Source of the DNA: an uncultured Campylobacter sp.
GTDB taxonomy: Bacteria; Campylobacterota; Campylobacteria; Campylobacterales; Campylobacteraceae
DNA length: 17,641 bases
Reading direction: 5' to 3'
NCBI RefSeq assembly: GCF_938045595.1
Contig: NZ_CALIBB010000247.1
Coordinates: 1-17,641, forward strand
In this document: in pieces, positions 7,134 to 13,226 of the stretch
Numbering within the stretch: the stretch's first letter is position 1
Layout: each line of letters opens with the position of its first letter
The notes under the pieces: generated by a model
Databases searched by the model: none
What the model saw: only the letters and a program-made list of their open reading frames with translations
Told to the model about the DNA's origin: nothing
Position numbers and translations under genes: made by a program

Positions 7134-7787
7134 ATGATCGTATCGATTTGTAACGAGAAAGGCGGCAGCGGAAAAAGCACGCTTGCCACGAATATAGCCA
7201 TAAATCAAGGCATAGTAAAAGGCGAACCGCTTTTGCTATTAGATACCGACCCGCAAAAGTCGATTGCTACGTTTCTAAATATAAGAAACGAAGAAGGGCA
7301 TCCGAAAGCATTTGATTTCGCCTACAAATACGGCGAAAATTTAAAAGAATTTTTGCAAAGCATAGATCGCAGCAAAGACATAGTCATAGACACCGGCGGC
7401 CGGGATAGCAGAGAAATGCGAATAGCCATCGCACTTAGCGATATCTTAATAATTCCGACCATTCCAAGCCAGTTTGACGTAAGCGTCCTAGATAAAATGG
7501 TCAATATCGTTAAAATGGCCAAAGAGCAAAACGAAAGGCTGCAAGCCTATATCGTGATCAACCGAGCCTCGACCAACCCGTTTTTATACAAGAAGATAGA
7601 CAGCTTAAAAGCATTTATCGAGGAGCTCCAAGAAGATTATATAAGGCTGGCCAATACGATCATATTTGAGCGCGAGCGCTACAAAATAGCCACGCAGCTA
7701 GGCTACGGCGTAGTCGAGATGAACGACGGCAACAAGGCGGAGCAAGAAATCAAGAATTTATGCGAAGAGATATTTTTAAAAGGGTGA
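7134..7787 (+). CDS. parA: ParA/Soj-type partition ATPase
   Basis: 217 residues, typical of the small ParA class lacking an N-terminal DNA-binding domain. The deviant Walker A is KGGSGKST (9-16) with the signature lysine at 9, Walker A' is LLLLDTDPQ (33-41), the Walker B strand is DIVIDTGGR (82-90), and IIPTIPSQFD (106-115) is the expected following block. ParA ATPases bind DNA nonspecifically and move plasmid or chromosome cargo together with a centromere-binding partner. The start is at the first ATG after AAAGGA. Two small genes follow in the same operon; neither looks like ParB, and no ParB occurs elsewhere in the window. Partition or maintenance of the mobile element is the likely job, though related ATPases also serve conjugation. 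Confidence 0.92.
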   Translation: MIVSICNEKGGSGKSTLATNIAINQGIVKGEPLLLLDTDPQKSIATFLNIRNEEGHPKAFDFAYKYGENLKEFLQSIDRSKDIVIDTGGRDSREMRIAIALSDILIIPTIPSQFDVSVLDKMVNIVKMAKEQNERLQAYIVINRASTNPFLYKKIDSLKAFIEELQEDYIRLANTIIFERERYKIATQLGYGVVEMNDGNKAEQEIKNLCEEIFLKG

Positions 7788-7790
7788 AAA

Positions 7791-7997
7791 ATGAGCATCA
7801 TATACGTATGCGATAGCTGCGGCGCACGTAGCGAGGATGACGTCAAAATTTATGAATTAGGAAAAGATGTCAAAGAATACACAGGCATAGATGAATACGA
7901 TCACTTGTGTAGAGGGTGTTTTAATGAACTGAACGAGGAAAAAGACCTGCGCATAGTAGGCAACCAAATCAAAGTTAAAAAAGGGGATAAAAAATGA
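7791..7997 (+). CDS. Small protein with two CxxC pairs (zinc-ribbon-like)
   Basis: 68 residues. C7-D-S-C10 and C40-R-G-C43 form two knuckles 30 residues apart, the arrangement of a small zinc ribbon, with acidic middle and basic end (IKVKKGDKK). The opening YVCDSCGA resembles many short zinc-binding domains, but no specific family is recognised. It starts three bases after the parA stop with GGGTGA upstream, and its TGA overlaps the next ATG (ATGA at 7994-7997). Position as the second gene of a parA operon is where the adaptor (ParB-like) protein of a partition system is normally encoded, so a DNA- or ParA-binding role is a reasonable but unproven idea. Confidence 0.72.
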   Translation: MSIIYVCDSCGARSEDDVKIYELGKDVKEYTGIDEYDHLCRGCFNELNEEKDLRIVGNQIKVKKGDKK

Positions 7998-8317
7998 TAG
8001 ACAAGGAAACAATAATAGCCGGAAGAACAAGGACTCAAAAACCGGAACTCGAATTTAAAGCCAGCGGTCGCGTTATAGCGCCGCCCAAAAAAGTTTCCGA
8101 TTGGGTCGGTTGTCTTGTAAGAAGCAAATTTGAGACGTCCACTCAGCTTGCCACTTTTAAGCCGGGTACGATTTTCATCATAAAAAGTAGCGGTTTGACA
8201 AAAGCGCTTGAAACATTGCCGTGCGAGCGCTGCGGCATTCGCGCCACCATGAGGATCGTAGAGAGCGCCGATGCCTTTATGAAGCAGTTTGAATTTTTAG
8301 ATAAAGACGGCGACTGA
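7994..8317 (+). CDS. Hypothetical protein with one CxxC pair, third gene of parA operon
   Basis: 107 residues, not recognised. The ATG overlaps the stop of the preceding gene (ATGA), so translation is coupled. The N-terminus is basic and probably flexible (IIAGRTRTQKPELEFKASGR); a single CERC pair (77-80) sits in LPCERCGIRATMRI, giving half of a metal-knuckle pattern, which might be completed by dimerisation or by the preceding zinc-ribbon-like protein. C40 is a lone further cysteine. The basic tail-first layout could suit DNA binding or an arginine-finger-like contact with ParA, which small ParB-type partners use, but this is inference. A clear intrinsic terminator follows 34 bases later, so this gene ends the operon. 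Confidence 0.7.
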   Translation: MIDKETIIAGRTRTQKPELEFKASGRVIAPPKKVSDWVGCLVRSKFETSTQLATFKPGTIFIIKSSGLTKALETLPCERCGIRATMRIVESADAFMKQFEFLDKDGD

Positions 8318-8350
8318 TAGTAGACGAGATAAGAAAACAAATATCGTAAG

Positions 8351-8381
8351 GCGATAAATTTATAATTTTTATCGCTTTTTT
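8351..8381 (+). terminator. Intrinsic terminator of the parA operon
   Basis: GCGATAAA (8351-8358) pairs perfectly with TTTATCGC (8368-8375) around a 9-base A/T loop, followed at once by six T residues (8376-8381). This is a standard rho-independent terminator on the + strand, placed just after the last gene of the operon. Confidence 0.88.
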
Positions 8382-8510
8382 AGTATAAATTTAGGAAATT
8401 TATTATTTTTAGTTTTGCGAAAAATTAAAAATAATGCTATTTTAATTTTTAATATTTTATTTTTTATTAATATTAAGAGATTAGAATTTTAAAAAATAAA
8501 AGGGAAGAAA
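8382..8510. promoter_or_regulatory. A+T-rich gap with long palindrome upstream of the 188-residue gene
   Basis: The gap is almost entirely A/T. ATTATTTTTA (8402-8411) and TAAAAATAAT (8426-8435) are perfect inverted repeats, and inside them TTTT (8413-8416) and AAAA (8420-8423) pair around GCG, so the whole 34 bases form a near-continuous palindrome. No convincing -10 box can be chosen among many A/T candidates before the ATG at 8511. The palindrome could be an operator for the next gene, a partition site, or part of an A+T-rich replication origin; the sequence does not decide. Confidence 0.5.
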
Positions 8511-9077
8511 ATGGACTTTAAAAGAGCAAGCAACTCTACGGACAAGCTAGAGGAATTTATAGCTGGGGCGGACACGCAAAAAGAAGCGCCGGCAAAAAAG
8601 AGCAAAGTGGCGATAGGGACGAAATTCTCAAAGGAACTGGCCGTAAAAATACGAAAAAAATATCCGACGTATACGCTGGCCAAATTTATAGAGCTCGCCC
8701 TAACGACGCCGATACCGCATATAAAAGACGATGTGCTGATAACAATTTATGATCAGGCCAAATGGTTCAACACCAGCATGAGCGAGTTTGTGCGGTTCAA
8801 AATGGGGCTTATCGAGGCGCCGCAGCCAAACGATCCAAAGGACGTGCAGCATATAAAAAATTATATCGTATTCGTAAGTGATTCCAAGAAAGAGAAAATA
8901 AGGCAGATCGCAGAGAGCCTAGAAGTAAGCATCCTGACGTATTCAGACGTTAAAATTTTAGCCACATACGAGCTAAAGGATATTTTTACCTTTGACGAAC
9001 TGATGCAGTTTAAAGCCGAAGCGAACAACTACGACTTAGATACGGACGAATACATCGCTATGAGAATAAGAGGATAG
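8511..9077 (+). CDS. Hypothetical protein, possible repeated ribbon-helix-helix-like units, convergent with rep
   Basis: 188 residues, not recognised. AAAGGGAAG lies upstream of the ATG. After a polar N-terminus (1-30) three stretches share a strand-helix-helix look: KVAIGTKFSKELAVKIRKKY followed by LAKFIELALT (about 32-64), DVLITIYDQAKWFNTSMSEF followed by VRFKMGL (about 73-100), and NYIVFVSDSKKEKIRQIAES followed by LEVSILTYSDVKIL (about 117-150). The second in particular (TSMSEFVRFKM) resembles the 'SmSEyIR' helix of ribbon-helix-helix proteins. If real, this would be a DNA-binding protein such as a copy-number or partition regulator, fitting its place facing the replication initiator gene and behind a long palindrome. 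The domain idea is my inference from pattern only. It has its own transcription unit after the parA operon terminator. Confidence 0.72.
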   Translation: MDFKRASNSTDKLEEFIAGADTQKEAPAKKSKVAIGTKFSKELAVKIRKKYPTYTLAKFIELALTTPIPHIKDDVLITIYDQAKWFNTSMSEFVRFKMGLIEAPQPNDPKDVQHIKNYIVFVSDSKKEKIRQIAESLEVSILTYSDVKILATYELKDIFTFDELMQFKAEANNYDLDTDEYIAMRIRG

Positions 9078-9113
9078 CGCAGAACCCGGCAATTTATTTG
9101 TACCGGGAATGCG
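9078..9113. repeat. Hairpin between convergent genes, possible terminator
   Basis: CGCA (9078-9081) pairs with TGCG (9110-9113), and inside that CCCGG (9085-9089) pairs with CCGGG (9103-9107), around a 13-base A/T loop. It starts directly after the stop of the 188-residue gene. The following bases (TTGCTTT) are only partly T-rich, so termination is plausible but weak. It lies in the 133-bp gap between that gene and the converging rep gene. Confidence 0.5.
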
Positions 9114-9150
9114 TTGCTTTAAGATAATTTTAAGTCCATAGAAGCCCTGT

Positions 9151-9203
9151 AAGCGACGATGAGGATCAAAGCGATAGGGTTATGCACCCAAAGCGACAAG
9201 AGG
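9151..9203. repeat. Three spaced AAGCGA repeats downstream of rep (weak iteron candidate)
   Basis: AAGCGA occurs at 9151, 9169 and 9191, in the 3' gap next to a Rep_3-type initiator gene; the first and third copies extend to AAGCGACGATGAGG and AAGCGACAAGAGG. Spacings of 18 and 22 bases are near the helical spacing of plasmid iterons, but the copies are short and the middle one diverges after seven bases. Low confidence. Confidence 0.25.
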
Positions 9204-9210
9204 CGCAGTT

Positions 9211-10029
9211 TTAAGCCCCTATTCTTTCCGTTTTTTCATTCAAAATAAATTTGAACGAGTAGCCGACCACCGCTTTTTTATTGCCGTCAGCTATTCTTTT
9301 CTCAAAAAGAAGTTTTTTGAAATAACTTTCATTTAATTCGTTTATAGACGGATTAATTACAAAGCGATCCAAATCGGAAGCGTTATATTTGGCCGGCGCG
9401 CTCATAAATCTTTCAAAGTCGTCTCTATTAAAATTTACACACTTAAAGCCGTCTTTATCGGCTTTTACGTTTTCGTATTGATGCAGGAGTCGATATAAAG
9501 TCTTGGCAAATTTGCCCTTAATCGCAACAAAGTTGTTTAAATCTATTTTCATAAATTTAAGGGTACTGAATAAAATCTCAAGAGCAACCGGGTTTAATCT
9601 AAAACTTAATGATTGCTTATTTCTAAAAATTCGAATATCCGTAAAAAATACGCCTACGGTAGTTATTTCATCATCTTCGGTAATTTCGACGCTCCTATAG
9701 ATGGCAGCGCCGTCTTGCCCTAGAACTTTGGCTCTAAAATTCTTTACTTCATCGTTAAATCTGGTTTTATTCAGGCCGGACGGCATAAATCTACAAATTT
9801 CAGAGTAAGGCATTTCAATAAATTTGGCATTTTCAACATAGCCCATCTGCTTTGCATACCAGCAGATCGTAAAGAAAATATCATAATCCCTAGCCGTGAA
9901 ATTAACCGGGAACAACACAGAGTTCATTTTGTTTCGAAAGACAAGCGTGCCGCTCTTTTCGGCTTTAACAACTCTACTGGCTTTTAACACGAAATCACCT
10001 TCCTCAAAATAGAAAGAAATTTCACTCAT
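9211..10029 (-). CDS. Rep_3-family plasmid replication initiator
   Basis: 272 residues. The layout is of the two winged-helix domains of Rep_3 (RepA/RepE-type) initiators: an N-terminal domain with TARDYDIFFTICWYAKQMGY (45-64) and SGLNKTRFNDEVKNFRAKVL (84-103), then the family's hallmark IKGKFAKTLYRLLHQY (170-185), and a second domain with FERFMSAPAKYNASDLDRF (205-223) leading into INPSINELNE. Such proteins bind iterons and open the origin of theta-replicating plasmids, and also repress their own promoter. The start has GAGG about eight bases upstream on the minus strand and a 21-base dyad just beyond, a likely operator. The gene is the last plasmid-type gene before GC-richer chromosomal genes. 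Initiators of this family are common on Campylobacter plasmids. A few integrative elements also keep one. Confidence 0.85.
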   Translation of the reverse strand: MSEISFYFEEGDFVLKASRVVKAEKSGTLVFRNKMNSVLFPVNFTARDYDIFFTICWYAKQMGYVENAKFIEMPYSEICRFMPSGLNKTRFNDEVKNFRAKVLGQDGAAIYRSVEITEDDEITTVGVFFTDIRIFRNKQSLSFRLNPVALEILFSTLKFMKIDLNNFVAIKGKFAKTLYRLLHQYENVKADKDGFKCVNFNRDDFERFMSAPAKYNASDLDRFVINPSINELNESYFKKLLFEKRIADGNKKAVVGYSFKFILNEKTERIGA

Positions 10030-10040
10030 GTCTATACCTC

Positions 10041-10061
10041 GCAGTTTAAAGATTTAACTGC
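10041..10061. promoter_or_regulatory. Dyad upstream of rep, likely autorepressor site
   Basis: GCAGTT (10041-10046) and AACTGC (10056-10061) are perfect inverted repeats, and AAA/TTT inside them also pair with a one-base bulge. The dyad lies 12-32 bases before the rep ATG (minus strand). A minus-strand -10-like TATTAT lies just beyond it and a plus-strand TATAAT (10062-10067) abuts it, so a protein bound here would cover both divergent start regions. Rep_3 initiators commonly repress themselves through such dyads. Confidence 0.55.
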
Positions 10062-10196
10062 TATAATAGAGTAAATTTAATGTGTTGCGACTTAAATTTT
10101 AAAATTTAGCTCTAAAACGAGAGCCTGCCTTTTAGTCTAAATTTTTATCAAGATATATGCGAGTAGACCCGCTACATTCAAAATGCTTGTTTTAAT
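10062..10196 (+). other. Gap at the mobile/chromosomal boundary with a possible short divergent transcript
   Basis: TATAAT at 10062-10067 could start a plus-strand transcript away from rep. About 40 bases downstream GCTCT (10109-10113) pairs with AGAGC (10120-10124), followed by CTGCCTTTT, a weak terminator shape. No ORF with a ribosome site is present, so a short RNA of about 60 bases is conceivable. A 16-base A/T palindrome (TAAATTTTAAAATTTA, 10093-10108) lies inside. I see no tRNA, integrase site or iteron array. Base composition shifts from A+T-rich to GC-richer across this gap. Confidence 0.3.
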
Positions 10197-10766
10197 TTAA
10201 AATTTTTTATCCGCGCTCTTTGCGCCTAAATTTCTTAAAAATTCCGCGTATTCCGCCGCGCCTTTTTCTATCTGCGTGACACTACTTTCGTAATCCATGC
10301 CCGGCGTCTCCTCGGCGCCGTAAAACGCGAAAAATCCGCGCCAATCGGCGTGAAAATAGTAGCGGAATGCCAGCTCAAACGGCGCTAAAATCTGCTCCAT
10401 CGTGAAATGATATCGCCCGCTAGGCGCGTAGTCGGCGCGCTTGATGCCCGCGCTCACCGCCAGCGCCACGGCACGCCCGCGCATACCCTCGCTCGTGCGC
10501 CCGTAGGCAAATCCATACGTCATCGTCGCATCGATCCAGCTTTTTAAAATCGCGGGCGAGGAGAAATTGTGCAGCGGAAATTGCAGCACCAGCGCGTCGT
10601 GGGCTTTGATTATCGCGCGTTCGCGCTCGCCGTCTATCTCGCCACTAGGATACTCGCGTGCTAGGTCGCGCACGGCAAAATTTTGCGCGGCAGCCTCTTT
10701 TAAAAACCGCTTGTTTATGAGCGAATTTTCGATGTCGGGGTGAGCTAGAATGATTAAGCTTTTCAT
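10197..10766 (-). CDS. NAD(P)H-dependent quinone/flavin oxidoreductase (flavodoxin-2 fold)
   Basis: 189 residues. SLIILAHPDIENSLINKRFL at the N-terminus is the FMN-binding beta1-loop of the flavodoxin-2 (DT-diaphorase-like) family, and LQFPLHNFSSPAILKSWIDA with MTYGFAYG is the family's central block as in KefF/YwrO/MdaB-type enzymes. These cytoplasmic FMN enzymes reduce quinones or other acceptors with NAD(P)H and are usually linked to oxidative or electrophile stress. AAAGGA precedes the ATG on the minus strand. No potassium-efflux gene is adjacent, so a KefF role is not supported. A second, diverged member of the family lies at 13702-14250. It is the first clearly chromosomal gene to the right of the mobile block. 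Family call is firm, exact substrate unknown. Confidence 0.88.
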   Translation of the reverse strand: MKSLIILAHPDIENSLINKRFLKEAAAQNFAVRDLAREYPSGEIDGERERAIIKAHDALVLQFPLHNFSSPAILKSWIDATMTYGFAYGRTSEGMRGRAVALAVSAGIKRADYAPSGRYHFTMEQILAPFELAFRYYFHADWRGFFAFYGAEETPGMDYESSVTQIEKGAAEYAEFLRNLGAKSADKKF

Positions 10767-10831
10767 ATTTTTCCTTTAAAATTTTGGTTTGGGGCGATAA
10801 AATTTGCCGCCAAAATCGCAGATATAGCCCC

Positions 10832-10912
10832 GCTTTGAAATTTTATTTTCAAATGAGCGGCAGAATTCTAAGGCAAAATTTCAAAGCGAAATTTTAATGC
10901 CGAAGCTTCGGC
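10832..10912. repeat. Inverted repeats in the gap between bcp and the oxidoreductase gene
   Basis: Within the 256-bp (10767-11022, or longer to the bcp stop) gap, CGCTTTGAAATTTT (10831-10844) and AAAATTTCAAAGCG (10875-10888) are perfect 14-base inverted repeats around a 30-base loop. Next to them GCCGAAGCTTCGGC (10899-10912) is a perfect 14-base palindrome. On the minus strand both follow the bcp stop, so they may form a 3' structure or terminator of bcp, but no clean T-run follows. Confidence 0.55.
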
Positions 10913-11022
10913 GCTTAAATTTGACGCCGAAATTCCGTAGCAAATTTCAGCGCATAAATTTCATAATTAAAGCTTAGCGCCCAAATGCGCCGGAGTTCTG
11001 CTTCAAAATACCACTTAGCGCT

Positions 11023-11550
11023 TTACTTCCCCGCAGCTAGCAGATCCGCGAGCACCTTTGCGGCGTGATCCTTTGCCTTGACGCTTTTATAGACCTTTAA
11101 AATTTTGCCGTCCGCACCGATCAGAAAGGTCGAGCGCACGATGCCCAGATACTCGCGCCCGTAGTTTTTGCGCACCTGCCACGCGCCGTATAGCTTGGCT
11201 ACCTCGTGCTGCGGATCGCTCAGCAGGATGTGCTTTAGGCTCTGCTTGGCGATGAAGTCCGCGTGGGATTTGGCGCTGTCGGGGCTGATGCCGACGATCA
11301 CGCAGTCTGCGGCGATGAAATCATCGTACGCGGCGCTAAATTCGCACGCTTCGGTCGTGCAGCCGGGGGTGTTATCCTTGGGGTAAAAATACAGCGCGAC
11401 CTTTTTTCCCGCAAAGTCCTTTAGCGCGACGCTCGCGCCGTCGGCGTTTTGCAGCGTAAAGGCGGGCGCTACGTCTCCTGCTTGCAGCGTGATTTTGCGC
11501 TCGCGATCCTCTGCGCTAAACTCGCCTTCGATCTGTGTTTTTCTCTGCAT
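11023..11550 (-). CDS. bcp: Bcp/PrxQ-type thiol peroxidase (peroxiredoxin)
   Basis: 175 residues from the ATG whose first base is 11550. AAAAAAGGA lies about six bases upstream of it, whereas the in-frame ATG at 11589 has no ribosome site and would add 13 residues. The peroxidatic cysteine is C64 in DNTPGCTTEACEF, with C69 as the nearby resolving cysteine, the 5-residue spacing of Bcp/PrxQ enzymes. KVALYFYPKDN before it and RSTFLIGADGKI later are family blocks. The enzyme reduces hydrogen peroxide and organic hydroperoxides using thioredoxin, in the cytoplasm. The N-terminus (1-22) is longer and more polar than usual. It reads in the same direction as the oxidoreductase gene but is separated by a gap of more than 250 bases, so separate regulation is likely. 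Confidence 0.93.
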   Translation of the reverse strand: MQRKTQIEGEFSAEDRERKITLQAGDVAPAFTLQNADGASVALKDFAGKKVALYFYPKDNTPGCTTEACEFSAAYDDFIAADCVIVGISPDSAKSHADFIAKQSLKHILLSDPQHEVAKLYGAWQVRKNYGREYLGIVRSTFLIGADGKILKVYKSVKAKDHAAKVLADLLAAGK

Positions 11551-11710
11551 ATCGTGTCCTTTTTTGAAATTTTCGGGCTCGTAGCCCAAATCGCGGCTAA
11601 ATTTTAATCTTTTTTCATAAATTTATCCTTGCTTGGATGAAATTTTGCCCCGCGCGGCAGCTGCATGTGAAACGAGCTGCGCGAAGAGGCTTAAATTTAG
11701 CGGCTCGTGA

Positions 11711-11716
11711 TATAAT
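11711..11716 (+). promoter_or_regulatory. Extended -10 promoter box
   Basis: TATAAT preceded by CGTGA (TGATATAAT, 11708-11716) is an extended -10 element 79 bases before the ATG at 11796. An identical TGATATAATTTT occurs before the oxidoreductase gene at 13702. No -35 is apparent. Confidence 0.6.
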
Positions 11717-11795
11717 TTTGCGCGAGCTAAATTTAAAACTCGCCCGCGGCGAACAGATTTATAAAATTTACGCTCGGTGCGCGCAAAGGAGAAAA

Positions 11796-12767
11796 ATGGC
11801 ACGGCTAGAACTCAGGACCGAAATTTTATGGCGGAAGCGACTTAAAAACGGCATATTTGACGCCATCGCGCCTACGCAGGATCCGTTCTGCGCGGACGTA
11901 TTTTACGTCGCGGACGGTTGGGGCAGCGCATACGCCTCTATGCGCCTGCGCCGCATGAGCTTTGCTACGGGCGAGGAAACGGCTAACGCGCTGCTTCGAA
12001 ACGCCGTGCGCTGCATGCATTTTAGCGCGGACGCGCAGCATATTTTCGCCGTGACCGATAACAAAATTTACCGCCTGCACAGGGGCTCGCTACAGATAGA
12101 TGAAAAATACGAAAAAGGCGTGCCCAAATACTCCGACTTCGTCGCGGGGGATGAGCAGGGCACGCTTGTTTTGCTAAACCGTTCGGGCGGCAGCGTTGCG
12201 GTCTTTAACTACGCGCAGGGCGGCGTGAGCAAAAAGCGACTAAAGGATGAGGGCTGTCGCCTGCTACTGCGCGGCAGCGGCGAGCGCTATCTCATCGCAT
12301 CGCCGGTGCGGGGCTGCGTGCAGCGATACGATGTCGCAAAAGGTAGGGTCGAGGTACTCTTTGAGGTCGGTACCTTTGACGCCGCGCAGCTTGATAATGC
12401 GGGAAATTGGTACTTTCACCCCGCAATTTACGTCCCCGCTAAAATTTGCGACGGGCACGGAGAGGGCGCTCGGATGATTTTATCTGGTAAAATTTTAATG
12501 CTCGGCGCGGACGGAGCGCGGAAAGAGTGGGATACGGGAGTTAAATTTAAGCAGATACGCCTTAGTGTGGACGAAAAGTCGCTGCTTTTGCAGAGCGAAA
12601 ACGGCGTTTGGCGCTTTTTGCCGAGCATCGGGCGGATCGTAAGCGAGACCCTTCTTAGCGAAGGCGAGCGGCTGGAAGCCTTTTTTGAGCAGCGAAATTT
12701 AATGCTTTGCAGTGTAAAAGAGGAGGGCGGACAAAGCCTCATCGCCAGACAAATTTTAGAATTTTAA
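11796..12767 (+). CDS. Hypothetical 323-residue protein, possible beta-propeller
   Basis: I place the start at the ATG at 11796, which has a strong AAAGGAGA six bases upstream; an in-frame ATG at 11637 would add 53 residues reading through the promoter. The protein is not recognised. Its sequence shows repeated short beta-strand units with turns (HIFAVTDNKIYRLHRG, TLVLLNRSGGSVAVFNYAQG, YLIASPVRGCVQRYDVAKG, SLLLQSENGVWRFL), spaced roughly 40-50 residues, as in WD40-like or NHL-like propellers, though no WD or GH signature is clear. No signal peptide is present, so it is probably cytoplasmic. It is convergent to nothing and is followed directly by the DsbA-like remnant. A protein-interaction scaffold is a guess. 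Confidence 0.8.
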   Translation: MARLELRTEILWRKRLKNGIFDAIAPTQDPFCADVFYVADGWGSAYASMRLRRMSFATGEETANALLRNAVRCMHFSADAQHIFAVTDNKIYRLHRGSLQIDEKYEKGVPKYSDFVAGDEQGTLVLLNRSGGSVAVFNYAQGGVSKKRLKDEGCRLLLRGSGERYLIASPVRGCVQRYDVAKGRVEVLFEVGTFDAAQLDNAGNWYFHPAIYVPAKICDGHGEGARMILSGKILMLGADGARKEWDTGVKFKQIRLSVDEKSLLLQSENGVWRFLPSIGRIVSETLLSEGERLEAFFEQRNLMLCSVKEEGGQSLIARQILEF

Positions 12768-12866
12768 GCGAGCGCAGGAGTTTGCTTTGCGACGCGGGCG
12801 TGAAAGCGTTTTTGGCGCGCGATAGCCGGTAGATAACCCGTGTATCGGCGATAGCTTTGCTGCGGA

Positions 12867-13226
12867 GTGAAAACACTTTTAGCGTGCGATAGTGCGCATT
12901 GCGACGGCGCGACGACGTATTTTGCCGCAGAGCTATGGCGCGACGGGCACAATTGCGCTTTGGCGGCGCCTTTTAGCCTGCGAGCGAGCGGGAGATTTAT
13001 CGCGGCGGCTCTTGGCGCAGCCGGCGTGAGCGACGCGGACTACGACAAGGCTCTAGCCTCTGCGCGTGCGCAAGAGATCCTAAAAACATGAGACGAGAGC
13101 TACGACGCGGCGGTGCTGTAGGGCATGCCGGCGTTCGTCGTCGGCGGTAAGTATCTGCTAAACGTGCAGGCGCTCGGCTCAGTGGATGCTATGACCGAAG
13201 CGCTCAAAGAATTGTTGGTGAAATAA
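12867..13226 (+). pseudogene. DsbA-family thiol oxidoreductase remnant, two in-frame stops
   Basis: One frame reads a DsbA-like C-terminal half interrupted by TGA (13089-13091) and TAG (13119-13121), ending at TAA 13224-13226. The end, GMPAFVVGGKYLLN then GSVDAMTEAL, matches the cis-proline region and last strands and helix of DsbA (family: GVPA.FVNGKY..N). The segment FIAAALGAAGVSDADYDKAL is the helical domain, and the distance from there to GMPA (20 positions counting both stops) is normal for the family, so the gene decayed by point nonsense and not by frameshift in this part. The N-terminal half with the CxxC active site is absent: between 12768 and 12866 no frame resembles it. DsbA is a periplasmic protein that makes disulfide bonds. 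The piece is not functional as one protein. The next ORF starts by TAATG overlap. Confidence 0.8.

Noticed and set aside
9151..9203. AAGCGA triplet as the replication origin iterons
   Set aside because: Repeats are short and diverge; they lie 3' of rep. Kept only as a low-confidence repeat.
12247..12742. Several overlapping ORFs on both strands inside the 323-residue gene
   Set aside because: They lack ribosome sites and lie opposite or out of frame with a well-started gene; GC-rich sequence gives long chance frames.
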